A DNA stretch of 64,000 nucleotides from 40CM-4-69-5 sp036556905 (GCA_036556905.1 DATBIM010000092.1:11052-75051); one strand, 5' to 3'; shown: positions 41,415 to 49,977, counted from the stretch's first letter. Numbers and translations: made by a program. The notes: a model not told the origin generated them from the letters alone.

Positions 41415-42227
41415 TCACCGCTCCTTGAGCGCGGTGAGCACCTCGCCGGCCATGCGGGCAATCTCACTCATCCCGCGCTCGACCACTCCGCTCATGACTG
41501 CGCGCTCGTCGGTGAGGCGGCCCACCTCACCGCCCAGCTTGGTGAGTTCGCCCTGCAGGTCCTCGACCTCGCGCTTGAGGCGGGCGACGTGGGCCTCGGC
41601 CGAGTCGGCCCGCTTGCGTAGCTCGTCGCACTCCTGCATGAGCGAGGGGATGACGTGGCTCACCATGTGCTGGCTGTCGCGGACCCAGGTCTCGATCTGA
41701 TGCCAGGCTTGCGTGATGGTGTCCGTGCTCTCCATGGTCTTAACCTCGTAGGCGGGACTCGGGTGCGGTGTCGCGGCCGGCGGCCGGCTCTCCCGGGCTT
41801 TCCAGGTCGGAACGATGACGACCGGGTGGCGCCGGATATCCTCCCAGTAGTCGGGGGCCCGCCGTCGCTCCTGGCTCCGGCGCTCGGGGTGGTGGGACAG
41901 GATCGCCCGTCGGCGCTCGCCGCGACGACGGTCCATGAGCACCTGAACCCGGGGATCGTCAAGAAACTGATCACTGACACGGGCAAAGAGATCGACGGCG
42001 TGACGGGCCACGATGACCAGGAAGCGGACCTGGCCGTCCCGGATGGGGGCCTCCCGGTCGGCGATGCTCGTGCGGGTCCGCTGTAAAGTTTCCAGCTTGT
42101 GCATCCAGCACACGCCAGAGGTCTCGCGCCGGTCGTCGAGAGGAGGTCGCTCCCCGATCAAGCCCTCCCGCCCCTCGGATCGGCACCACGCGCAGACGAC
42201 CTTCACGGCGACACTCCTTCCGGCCAC
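41415..42227 (-). CDS. Zinc-binding N-terminal part joined to a coiled-coil protein, with an internal start
   Basis: 270 residues in one open frame. Residues 10-45 carry a C-x2-C...C-x2-H set (VCAWC, VCWMHK), a likely zinc site. Residues 65-145 are basic (RRRGERRRAILSHHPERRSQERRR) with PVVIVPTW. From residue 165 (ATG at 41735) the sequence becomes a coiled-coil protein like the one at 35531-35917: ETWVRDSQHMVSHVIPSLM, then LKREVEDLQGELTKLGGEV. GAGG stands 8 bases before that internal ATG, so two products from one frame, or two genes whose intervening stop was lost, are both possible. Confidence 0.65.
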   Translation of the reverse strand: MAGRSVAVKVVCAWCRSEGREGLIGERPPLDDRRETSGVCWMHKLETLQRTRTSIADREAPIRDGQVRFLVIVARHAVDLFARVSDQFLDDPRVQVLMDRRRGERRRAILSHHPERRSQERRRAPDYWEDIRRHPVVIVPTWKARESRPPAATPHPSPAYEVKTMESTDTITQAWHQIETWVRDSQHMVSHVIPSLMQECDELRKRADSAEAHVARLKREVEDLQGELTKLGGEVGRLTDERAVMSGVVERGMSEIARMAGEVLTALKER

Positions 42228-42269
42228 GCGATGATGAGAACGGCAGCATAGGATCAGTTCCCGAGGCCG

Positions 42270-44054
42270 TCAAGCCGCGGGAGGGCTGACGCATTGCGCC
42301 GTAATCACGTCGGCGGGCGGCGGGACCGCATACAGCCTCTCCACCAGGGTGGCCCGGCGCTCGCGGACCATGCGCTGATTGATATAGCCCTTGTCGGTGA
42401 TCTCATCGGCATCGATCGAGGGCGGCTCGGTCATGACCAATGCCCGGGCCGGGTAGGTGGAGCTCCCGCCGGACTCGGTGGCGAGCCTCGTCAGCGCCGA
42501 GGCGATCTGCGTCCGGATGACGACGGGGCTGACGCCGCTGGCTGCCGCGGGATTCAGAAAGACGAGCGCGCCCACCATGTCCCGGTCGTGCCCGGTGATC
42601 ACCGCGTCCTGGATGAGCGGGCTGCCCGCGGCGATCAGCGCGATTCGGACAGCGCCGGTGTGGACCCAGGTGCCGGTGGCCAGCTTGAAATCCTCGGCCA
42701 CCCGGCCGTCGAAGACCAGGCCCTTGGTCGGATCGGTGGGATCGGCGAATGCCAGCGCATCGCCGATCCGGTAAAACCCCTCCTCATCGAACGCCCGGCT
42801 CGTCTCCTCGGCGTTCCCGTAATAACCGGGGGTCACGTGGGGGCCACGGACACGCGCCTCCAGCTTGCCGCCCGAAGGCAGAAGCTTCAGCTCGCAGCCG
42901 GGGACGGGCAGGCCGATCACCCCGGCCCGATCGATCGCAAAGTGGACGTGCGTCGCCAGTGGCCCGGTCTCGGTGGAGCCCCAGGCCGACAGCATCGCGA
43001 GCCCGCCGGCGTTCTCCGCTTCGGCCACGCGGCGCAGGCGGTCCCAGAGCGGTTGGGGCAAGGCGGCGCCAGCGTAGAAGATGAGGTCGAGCCGAGTAAA
43101 GAAGGTGCGGCGGAGGTCGGGGTCAGACTCCAGAAACGGCAGTAACAGATCGAACCCGCGTGGCACGTTGAAGTACATGGTCGGCGCGACCTCGCGGAGA
43201 TTCCGAACGGTGGTCTCGATGAGTCCGGGGGCTGGCTTGCCGCCGTCTACGTACAGGGTGCCGCCGTTACGGAGCACCATGTTGAAGTTGTGGTTGCCGC
43301 CGAAGGTGTGATTCCAGGGTAGCCAGTCAACGATCACGGGAGGCCGCTCCTCGAGAAATGGCCAGCCCTGCACGAGCATCTGCTGATTGGCACAGAGCAT
43401 CCGATGTGTGTTGATGACACCCTTGGGGGTGCCAGTCGATCCCGAGGTGAAGAGGATTTTCGCGATGGTGTCCGGACCAATGCCGGCGAAGGTCTCGTCC
43501 ACCCGTGGGGTGGGCGTGGCCCCCAGGAGCATCGTCATCGGCGTGACGGTGGCGTCGATGGCGTCGAGCGCCGCGGCGAATTTTGCCGGCTCGTCGGCCC
43601 AGACCAGGCCGGGGCGGATCAATGCGCTGATGTGCCGGAGCTTGCCGAAGGCTCGGGACATCAACGAATAGGCGGGCGAGATCGGCGCCACCGGCACACC
43701 GACGTGCATCGCCCCCAGCGCGAGCAACGCGTGGTCCACGCCGTTGTCAGAGAGGATCATCACCGGGCGGTCCGCGCCCAGGCCGAGGTCGAGCAGAGAC
43801 TGACCGATGCGTCGGGCGGCATCCAGCGCCTCCCGGTAGGTGACCGTACGCCAGGACGCGGCGGCCCGCTCGGCCAGGAACACGTGGGCGGGCCGGCGCG
43901 CGGCCCACTGGATCAGCCATTCGCCGAGCGCGCGGCCGTAAGGGGCGAGCGCCCGCGGCGAGCGCAGGAGCCGGGTACCGTCCGGGCGATGCTCGACCTC
44001 GACCTCCACGGGCGCGAAGCGGAGGGCGGAGGTGGGGTGGGGGGGCACGATCAC
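42270..44054 (-). CDS. Feruloyl-CoA synthase-like acyl-CoA synthetase
   Basis: 594 residues from a GTG at 44054 that overlaps the livF stop. The N-terminal block (LRFAPVEVEVEHRPDGTRLLRSP, APYGRALGEWLIQWA) is characteristic of bacterial feruloyl-CoA synthases, as are DWLPWNHTFGGNHNFN and the length. The adenylation motif is LFTSGSTGTPKGVINTH; GSTETGP and the C-terminal DKGYINQRMV region follow. The enzyme activates ferulate, caffeate or coumarate with ATP and CoA. It is the last gene of a five-gene branched-chain-type ABC transporter operon, suggesting that the imported acid is its substrate (inference). Confidence 0.85.
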   Translation of the reverse strand: MIVPPHPTSALRFAPVEVEVEHRPDGTRLLRSPRALAPYGRALGEWLIQWAARRPAHVFLAERAAASWRTVTYREALDAARRIGQSLLDLGLGADRPVMILSDNGVDHALLALGAMHVGVPVAPISPAYSLMSRAFGKLRHISALIRPGLVWADEPAKFAAALDAIDATVTPMTMLLGATPTPRVDETFAGIGPDTIAKILFTSGSTGTPKGVINTHRMLCANQQMLVQGWPFLEERPPVIVDWLPWNHTFGGNHNFNMVLRNGGTLYVDGGKPAPGLIETTVRNLREVAPTMYFNVPRGFDLLLPFLESDPDLRRTFFTRLDLIFYAGAALPQPLWDRLRRVAEAENAGGLAMLSAWGSTETGPLATHVHFAIDRAGVIGLPVPGCELKLLPSGGKLEARVRGPHVTPGYYGNAEETSRAFDEEGFYRIGDALAFADPTDPTKGLVFDGRVAEDFKLATGTWVHTGAVRIALIAAGSPLIQDAVITGHDRDMVGALVFLNPAAASGVSPVVIRTQIASALTRLATESGGSSTYPARALVMTEPPSIDADEITDKGYINQRMVRERRATLVERLYAVPPPADVITAQCVSPPAA

Positions 44055-44764
44055 AACCCCAGGTACGCTCGCTTGATGTGCGGGTTCTGCCGGAGAGCCT
44101 CGCGCGTGTCGTGCAGCGCGATGCGCCCGTTCTCCATGACGTAGCCGCGATGAGAGAGCTGCAGCGCCCGGAGCACGTTCTGCTCGACGAGGAGGATCGT
44201 CGTCCCGTTCCGGTTGATGGCCGCGAGGTTGGCGAAGATGTCGCGGACCACCACCGGGGCCAAACCCAGGGACGGTTCGTCGAGCAGCAAGAGTTTCGGC
44301 CGGGCCATCAGCCCGCGGCCAATGGCCACCATCTGTTGCTCGCCGCCCGACAGGGTTCCCGCGAGCTGACGCTGGCGTTCCCGCAAGTGGGCGAAGAGCT
44401 GGAACACCCATTCGAGGGTCTCGGCGTTCTTCGTCGCGCGGGGGAGGCAGCTCGCTCCCAGCTCGAGGTTCTCCCGCACGGTCAGCGAGGGAAAGAGCTG
44501 GCGGCCTTCGGGCACATGCGCGATGCCTCGGGCCACCACGCGCGACGGGGGCAGGCCGTCGATCCGCTCACCCTCGAACTCGACCCGCCCTCCGCGAAGC
44601 GGCAACAGCCCGCAGATCGCTCGCAGGGTCGTGGTCTTGCCGGCTCCATTGGATCCGATGAGGGCCACGACCTCACCCGGCTGGATCTCGAGGCTCGCGC
44701 CTCTCACGGCGGCGAGGTCGCCGTAGCTGACGTCGATGTGGTCAACCCTGAGCAGCGCCGACAT
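44051..44764 (-). CDS. livF: Branched-chain-type ABC transporter ATPase LivF
   Basis: 237 residues with Walker A GSNGAGKTT at about 36-44, signature LSGGEQQMVAIGRGLM and Walker B LLLLDEPSLGLAP. The short form and the C-terminal AYLGL fit LivF. It supplies energy for the LivHM channel together with LivG. It overlaps both livG (23 bp) and the feruloyl-CoA synthase-like gene (4 bp). Confidence 0.95.
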   Translation of the reverse strand: MSALLRVDHIDVSYGDLAAVRGASLEIQPGEVVALIGSNGAGKTTTLRAICGLLPLRGGRVEFEGERIDGLPPSRVVARGIAHVPEGRQLFPSLTVRENLELGASCLPRATKNAETLEWVFQLFAHLRERQRQLAGTLSGGEQQMVAIGRGLMARPKLLLLDEPSLGLAPVVVRDIFANLAAINRNGTTILLVEQNVLRALQLSHRGYVMENGRIALHDTREALRQNPHIKRAYLGL

Positions 44765-45479
44765 GCTCGTCTCCGAGGTAAGCCTCGATCACCCGGGGAT
44801 CGCACGACACCCGCGCGGGAGGGCCCTCGGCGATCTGCTGGCCGCCGCTGAGCACCACCACGCGCTGGGAGATCGCCATGACCGCCCGCATCACGTGCTC
44901 GATGAGCAGCATGGTGACTCCGCGGCGATTGATGGCGCGAATCAGCTCGACCAGTCGCTCGGTCTCGATCGGATTGAGCCCGGCCATCACCTCGTCGAGG
45001 AGCAGCAGCGCCGGCTCCGTGGCCAGGGCCCGCGCCAGCTCGAGGCGTTTGCGGTCCGCCAGGGTGAGTCTGCTGGCCGGCTGGTCGCGTTTGGCGGCTA
45101 GCCCGACTTCCTCGAGCACGGCCTCGGCCCGGGCCGTGGCGGTGGGAACGTGGGGATGCCGCAACAGGGCGCCGACCACGACGTTCCGCATGACAGTGAG
45201 ACGGAGGAACGGGCGGACGATCTGAAACGTCCGGGCTATGCCCAGCGCGCAGAGCTGATGCGGGGTGCGGCCCACGGTCGACTGGCCGCGAAAGCGGATC
45301 TGGCCGGCATCGGGGTGGAGGAAGCCCGAGATGAGGGCGAACGCGGTCGTCTTCCCCGCTCCGTTCGGGCCGATGAGGGCGACGATCTCACCCTCGGTGA
45401 CCGTGAGACTGAGCTCCTTCACGGCCTGCAGTCCCCCGAAGCGTTTGGAGACCTGCTCGACCTCCAAGAGTGCGGCCAT
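44742..45479 (-). CDS. livG: Branched-chain-type ABC transporter ATPase LivG
   Basis: 245 residues with Walker A GPNGAGKTT, the LivG-typical IARTFQIVRPF block, a signature RLTLADRKRLELARAL in place of canonical LSGGQ (usual for LivG), and Walker B LLLLDEVMAGLNP. It ends EAYLGDEH. The gene lies 2 bp downstream of livM. Confidence 0.95.
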   Translation of the reverse strand: MAALLEVEQVSKRFGGLQAVKELSLTVTEGEIVALIGPNGAGKTTAFALISGFLHPDAGQIRFRGQSTVGRTPHQLCALGIARTFQIVRPFLRLTVMRNVVVGALLRHPHVPTATARAEAVLEEVGLAAKRDQPASRLTLADRKRLELARALATEPALLLLDEVMAGLNPIETERLVELIRAINRRGVTMLLIEHVMRAVMAISQRVVVLSGGQQIAEGPPARVSCDPRVIEAYLGDEHVGAAQG

Positions 45480-45481
45480 CC

Positions 45482-46432
45482 TCAGCTCCGCTGCCCCTCA
45501 CCCACCAGCCGGCGGAGGTAGGGATAGACCCCCTGGGGAAGGAAGAGGACGACCACAATGAGCAGCAGGCCGTAGGCGATGAGATGCACGCCGGTCCAGC
45601 CGCCGGTGGCGAAGTAGGCGCGTGAGAATTCGGCGAGCGGGGTGAGCAGGAACGAGCCGAGAATGGGGCCGAGCAGCGTGCCCGAGCCGCCGACGATCGC
45701 CCGCAGGGCGATCTCCACCGAAAACGGGACACCGAATACGGTGTTCGGCTGGAGCGAGAGGAAATAGAAGGCGTAGAAGGTCCCGCCCATGCCCGTCAGG
45801 AAGGCCGAGATAACGATGGCGATCATCTTGTAGCGGAAGCTGTTGACCCCGAGGGCCTCGCTGGCGGCCTCGTCATCTCGGATGGCCGCCAGGTAGGCCC
45901 CGAGCCGCCGGCGCTCGATCCCGCCGGCAACGCCGGTGGCCACGAGCATGAGCGCCAGCGCGATGTAGTAATGCGGCAGGTTGCTCGAGAACTGGAACTG
46001 CCGGGGATCGCCGGTGAACGTAATGTACAGGCCCAGCGCCCCGCCGGTGGCCTCCAGATTCGCCGTCACGATCCTGGCGATCTCGGCGAAGGCGACGGTG
46101 AGGAGCGCGAAATAGAATCCCCGCAGACCGAAGCGGAAGCCGAGATAGCCGATCACGGTGCCGAGGGCCGCCGCGCAGGCCCCGCCCACGAACATGCCAA
46201 CCCAGGGGGTGAGCCCGGTGTCGCGGGCCAGGATGGCCGCGGTGTAGGCGCCGACGCCGACGAAGGCGGCGTGCCCGATCGAGAGTTGGCCCGCATAGCC
46301 CCCCACGATGTTCCAGGCCTGGCCCAGGAAGGCGTAGAAGAAGATGACGATGAAGATCGTTATCGCGTAGGAGCTGAGGATGGCCGGCAGCGCGAGCAGG
46401 AGGGCCACGAGGACGAGCCCGGCCCACCTCAT
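45482..46432 (-). CDS. livM: Branched-chain-type ABC transporter permease LivM
   Basis: 316 residues with 8-10 predicted membrane spans. It contains the LivM hallmarks GQLSIGHAAFVGVGAYTAAIL, the cytoplasmic EAA-like RDDEAASEALGVN and GSGTLLGPILGS. Together with LivH it forms the translocation channel. The start codon overlaps the livH stop (ATGA-type). Confidence 0.95.
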   Translation of the reverse strand: MRWAGLVLVALLLALPAILSSYAITIFIVIFFYAFLGQAWNIVGGYAGQLSIGHAAFVGVGAYTAAILARDTGLTPWVGMFVGGACAAALGTVIGYLGFRFGLRGFYFALLTVAFAEIARIVTANLEATGGALGLYITFTGDPRQFQFSSNLPHYYIALALMLVATGVAGGIERRRLGAYLAAIRDDEAASEALGVNSFRYKMIAIVISAFLTGMGGTFYAFYFLSLQPNTVFGVPFSVEIALRAIVGGSGTLLGPILGSFLLTPLAEFSRAYFATGGWTGVHLIAYGLLLIVVVLFLPQGVYPYLRRLVGEGQRS

Positions 46433-47301
46433 GGGGTTCGCCGACCGAACAGGCCGGCCGGGCGAAAGAGCAGAATGAGGACCAACAGGGAGAAGCTCAC
46501 GAGCTCCTTGAGCGAGGGCGAGAGGAAGACCGCCCCCAGGGATTCGGCGATCGACACGGCCAACCCCCCACAGAACGCCCCCAGCAGGCTGCCCATACCG
46601 CCGATGATGACGATATTGAACGAGGTCACCGAGGCGGAGAGGCCGGAGGCCGGCTGGAATGGCAGGAAGGCGGAGACCAGCGCCCCGGCCGCCCCCACGC
46701 AGGCGGCGCCGATGCCGAAGGCCACCATGTAGACGCGGGGCACGTTCACACCGACGACGAGGGCGCCGTAGGTGTTATCGGCGGCGGCGCGGATCATCTG
46801 GCCGGGCCGGGTCCGGGCCAGGAAGAGATAGAGCGCGATGGTCAGGGCGATGGCCACGACAAAGGTCGTGAGCCGCGCCACGTCGACGAACAGTGGGCCG
46901 AGCCAGATGGTGGCGGTGGTCAGCGGTGAAGCTACGCGCTGGGGATCGGGACCGAAAATGACGAGCGCGGTGTTCTCGAGCACGAGCGCGACCCCGAGCA
47001 TGAGGAGGATCTGCATCTCGTGCGCGGAGTCGACGACGCGGTCGACCAGCACCCGCTGCACGACGGCGCCAAGCAGGAAGAGCAGGCCGGCGCACAGGAC
47101 GAATCCGAGGTAGGGGTCGAGGCGGGCGCGCTCGGCCAGCACCAGGGCCAGGTACATCCCCCAGACCATCATGTCACCGTGGGCGAAATTCACCACGCGC
47201 ATGACCCCGAAAATGAGCGAGAGCCCCACGGCCATGAGGCTGTAGACGCCGCCGAACAGGATTCCATTGAGCAGGGCCTGGCCGATGAGCGTGGGATCCA
47301 C
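46429..47301 (-). CDS. livH: Branched-chain-type ABC transporter permease LivH
   Basis: 290 residues, eight predicted membrane spans. Family segments are GGVYSLMAVGLSLIFGVMRVVNFAHG, the RAAADNTYGALVVGVN loop and GGMGSLLGAFCGGL. A 35-bp gap separates it from the binding-protein gene upstream. Confidence 0.95.
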   Translation of the reverse strand: MDPTLIGQALLNGILFGGVYSLMAVGLSLIFGVMRVVNFAHGDMMVWGMYLALVLAERARLDPYLGFVLCAGLLFLLGAVVQRVLVDRVVDSAHEMQILLMLGVALVLENTALVIFGPDPQRVASPLTTATIWLGPLFVDVARLTTFVVAIALTIALYLFLARTRPGQMIRAAADNTYGALVVGVNVPRVYMVAFGIGAACVGAAGALVSAFLPFQPASGLSASVTSFNIVIIGGMGSLLGAFCGGLAVSIAESLGAVFLSPSLKELVSFSLLVLILLFRPAGLFGRRTP

Positions 47302-47336
47302 GTGGGTCGTGGGGCGAGTCGCCGCCCCCGGAATCC

Positions 47337-48599
47337 CTAGACCCGGGGCCGCGGGAAGACCGGCGGGGCTTGCGCCGCGTCCCGGGGCCAGACCACGAGC
47401 GGCTTGTTCTTGAGAATCTGCACCATCGCCGTGGTGGCGCTGACGTTTTCCCCGACCTCATCGAATCGGATCGGGCCGGCCGAAACCATGATGGGGTCGT
47501 TGAAGTTGGTCTTCCGGATCGCCTCGACGAGGGCGTCAGGGTCCGTGGACCGGGCTCGCTCCAGGACGTCGGCGATCACCTGAATGGCATCGTAGCTGAA
47601 CGACGTCTCGTCCATGCTCTTGCCGCTCGTTCGCTTCGAGTACTCCGCGCCGACCCGCTGGGTTCGCGGGCTCTTGACGTTCGGCCACGGCACGCTGGCC
47701 ATCACAAACTCGAGATGCTCCTTGAGGATCTCGAGCTGCCGGGGCTGGGTCATGCCCGGCGCCCCGGGGCTCACGACCCCCATCAGGTCCACGCGCTGTC
47801 GGGTCAGCTCCTGGAACAACAGGATGGCCGTGGCCGGTCGCGTGATCGGTGACAGGATATCGGGCTTGAGGGCCTTGACCCGGGAGACCTCGGTGGAGAG
47901 GTCTTTGGCGTCCTCGGGATAGGGGATCACCTCGACGATGTCGAAGCCCGGCGAGGCCGCCTTGACGGCGCTCACGAAGGACTCGGACTGCGGCTTGCCG
48001 AAGGCGTCGTTGGTGTACATGACGACGACGCGCTTGGGCGAGACCTTCGTCTCCTTGAAGACGCCGGTCATATGCTGCACGGCCCGGGCGCCGAACGTGC
48101 TGGTTGAAGGGAAGATGCGGTAGACGTACTGGGTCTTCTGCTTCCCCTCCTTCACCGATTGCGCGACGTTTCGCGTGATCACGTCAGCCGCGCCGATGTC
48201 GATGATGAAGGGCACGCGGCGCTGTTGAGCCACCGGGACCATGGCCATGATGTGGCCGGAGTGGAACCCCCCCATGATCACCGCGGCCCCGTCGTTGACC
48301 AGACGCTCGGTGACGGTCCGCGCCACTTCGGCCTTGCTCTCCGAGTCGCCGGTCAGCAACTCTAGCCTGGCCCCCGCCATCGATTTGATACCGCCGGCCG
48401 CGTTGGTGGCGTCGACGGCGAGCTGGGCGCTGATGCGCTGGAGCTGGCCGACCTCGGCCAGCGGACCGGTGACCGGATGGATCGCGCCGACTTTGATGGT
48501 CTTGGGCTGGGCCCGCAGCAGCCGGGGGACGGCGACCAGGGCCGTGGTGGCCGCGGCGGTTCGGAGCAGGGTGCGGCGGCTGACGCGAGACGTCGGCAT
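47337..48599 (-). CDS. Branched-chain-type ABC transporter substrate-binding protein
   Basis: 420 residues with a twin-arginine signal (VSRRTLLRTAA, cleavage near LRAQ). The mature part is a periplasmic-binding-protein type 1 fold: IKVGAIHPVTGPLAEVGQ, VIMGGFHSGHIMAMVPVAQ, YRIFPSTSTFGARAVQHM, DAFGKPQSESFV. LivK-like proteins with a bound aromatic acid are known from aromatic-degrading bacteria; the downstream feruloyl-CoA synthase-like gene supports such a ligand here. GAGGAGG is 6 bases before the ATG, and a TATAAT box lies about 45 bp upstream. Confidence 0.92.
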   Translation of the reverse strand: MPTSRVSRRTLLRTAAATTALVAVPRLLRAQPKTIKVGAIHPVTGPLAEVGQLQRISAQLAVDATNAAGGIKSMAGARLELLTGDSESKAEVARTVTERLVNDGAAVIMGGFHSGHIMAMVPVAQQRRVPFIIDIGAADVITRNVAQSVKEGKQKTQYVYRIFPSTSTFGARAVQHMTGVFKETKVSPKRVVVMYTNDAFGKPQSESFVSAVKAASPGFDIVEVIPYPEDAKDLSTEVSRVKALKPDILSPITRPATAILLFQELTRQRVDLMGVVSPGAPGMTQPRQLEILKEHLEFVMASVPWPNVKSPRTQRVGAEYSKRTSGKSMDETSFSYDAIQVIADVLERARSTDPDALVEAIRKTNFNDPIMVSAGPIRFDEVGENVSATTAMVQILKNKPLVVWPRDAAQAPPVFPRPRV

Positions 48600-48644
48600 G
48601 GGAGCCTCCTCGCAGGGGCACGCGTTCGTGAGTCGGTGGCGGGA

Positions 48645-48674
48645 ATTATAGTGGAAGGACCGCCACGAGGGGAA
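48645..48674 (-). promoter_or_regulatory. Promoter of the branched-chain transporter operon
   Basis: A perfect TATAAT on the minus strand (48650-48645) with a weak TTCCCC (48674-48669) 18 bases upstream as -35. The predicted leader is about 40 bases. Confidence 0.5.
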
Positions 48675-48716
48675 TCAACCGCGGCCGCGTCGCATGACCG
48701 AGGCCCTTGAAACATC

Positions 48717-48756
48717 GACGGGGCAGGCGGTGTGTTGTCGCGACGCCTGCCCCGTC
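48717..48756 (-). terminator. Terminator of the tRNA transcript
   Basis: Perfect 13-base arms (48717-48729 and 48744-48756) with a 14-base loop, 7 bases after the 3' end of tRNA-Ala. The minus-strand side continues GATGTTTC, a poor T tract. Confidence 0.75.
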
Positions 48757-48763
48757 CCGAGGA

Positions 48764-48839
<76 letters not shown>

Positions 48840-48877
48840 ACGCGAGGGGTCACGTTACAGGGCGGTGAAGAACGTTG

Positions 48878-49882
48878 TCAAGGAATGGTACCGGGGGCGG
48901 GATTCGAACCCGCACGCCCTTGCGGGCACGGCGTTTTGAGCGCCGCGAGCCTTCCAGTTCCTCCACCCCGGCCCAAATCCGCGATCACCTCATTGTACAA
49001 CCACCCTACTCTTGGCCGGCCCTGGGGCCGTGACGGGCTGAAACCCAACGGAGAGAGATAGCGTTCGGCCTTCTCGCGTTTGCGGAGAAGACACGGCACG
49101 TCGGCTGCATAATAAATCCAGCCGAGGAGGCGAATCGACTCCGCTTTGGCGTAGCGGAGGCTCCAACACGCGCGGTCCCCTTTTCTCCTCTCGTTAATCG
49201 CTCCGGAGACTCCAAGCGTCGTGCAGATGCGGGCACGCACCCAATTCAAAAACGGCAGACTCGCCGAATAGAGATAGACATACAGGCGATCGTAAACGTA
49301 GCTCTTTTTCTTCGCGACGTGATACTGATCCTCATAAACGAGAACAGTACCGTCGCCGTCGATACACCCTCTGAAGAAGTCCGCAAAGTATTCCTCGGGA
49401 ATCTTCAGAGGTCCGAGCGTCAAGCTCTTGGCCGGCATCAAACCGATCTCGACGAGCCAGGTGTAGAGACGGCGGTCCCTCCACTGGATGTGATAGCACA
49501 GGCTGTCGGTGTACGGGGTGATGGCGTTCGTGAGGCGCAGGCAGCGTCGAACGGTCTCCAGCAACTCCGAGTCCTTCGACGCCAGCGACAGGCCCCAGCG
49601 CGTCCGCGACAGGTTGCCGTCGGTTGCCATGAGACCAACCACGTAGGCCAGGTCAGGTGACCAGACGTACGGTGATGGCAGCGCATTGGAATTGGCGATC
49701 TGAGGTCCTTGCGGTCGTGCCGCGATCCCGAACTTCCGGAGCCGTCGCAGAACGGTGGTCGGAGCACAGCCCAGTTGCCCCGCGATCTCCTCCGCCGTAA
49801 GCTGTTCGTCTACGTACAGTCGCTTGAGGAACTGGCTGTCGATGGGCACGTAATGCGGATGCATTGCCCAGCGTGGCGCCAT
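48878..49882 (-). CDS. LAGLIDADG homing-endonuclease-like protein running into tRNA-Leu
   Basis: 334 residues if read to its stop. Residues 25-52 are a helix-turn-helix (LTAEEIAGQLGCAPTTVLRRL). Two LAGLIDADG-type helices follow: YVVGLMATDGN (about 80-90) and FFRGCIDGDGT (about 167-177), each with the acidic residue that binds metal. The frame has no stop before the tRNA-Leu gene; its last 30 or so residues are the tRNA read as codons. Local GC is clearly lower than the neighbours, pointing to transfer. The start may be the ATG at 49882 or at 49864. It could be a free-standing homing endonuclease or a domesticated regulator. Confidence 0.75.
   Translation of the reverse strand: MAPRWAMHPHYVPIDSQFLKRLYVDEQLTAEEIAGQLGCAPTTVLRRLRKFGIAARPQGPQIANSNALPSPYVWSPDLAYVVGLMATDGNLSRTRWGLSLASKDSELLETVRRCLRLTNAITPYTDSLCYHIQWRDRRLYTWLVEIGLMPAKSLTLGPLKIPEEYFADFFRGCIDGDGTVLVYEDQYHVAKKKSYVYDRLYVYLYSASLPFLNWVRARICTTLGVSGAINERRKGDRACWSLRYAKAESIRLLGWIYYAADVPCLLRKREKAERYLSPLGFSPSRPQGRPRVGWLYNEVIADLGRGGGTGRLAALKTPCPQGRAGSNPAPGTIP
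48886..48972 (-). tRNA. tRNA-Leu (anticodon CAA)
   Basis: 87 nucleotides with the long variable arm of class II tRNAs (stem GCCCG/CGGGC-like, TGCCCGCAAGGGCG). Acceptor GCCGGGG pairs with CCCCGGT; anticodon stem CGGCG/CGCCG encloses CTCAAAA (anticodon CAA, reads UUG). CCA is encoded. It lies wholly within the 3' end of an endonuclease reading frame on the same strand. Confidence 0.95.
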
Positions 49883-49895
49883 CCTCCATTCTCGT

Positions 49896-49919
49896 CAATG
49901 TCCAATGTGTTGGACATTG
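49896..49919. promoter_or_regulatory. 24-bp palindromic operator candidate upstream of iorA
   Basis: CAATGTCCAA and TTGGACATTG form perfect 10-base arms with a TGTG centre, in the 95-bp divergent gap between the endonuclease frame and iorA. A TAGAAT -10-like box (49951-49956) lies 32 bp downstream toward iorA. The size and symmetry fit a TetR- or GntR-type dimer site. Confidence 0.55.
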
Positions 49920-49977
49920 GCCCACTGACGCGGCGGTTCGCTCCCTCTGATAGAATCCGGCGCAAGGCAGGACCCCA

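Noticed and set aside
44055..44411. N-terminal extension of the feruloyl-CoA synthase-like gene into livF
   Set aside because: The extension lies wholly within livF and has no family character; the GTG at the livF stop gives the usual length.
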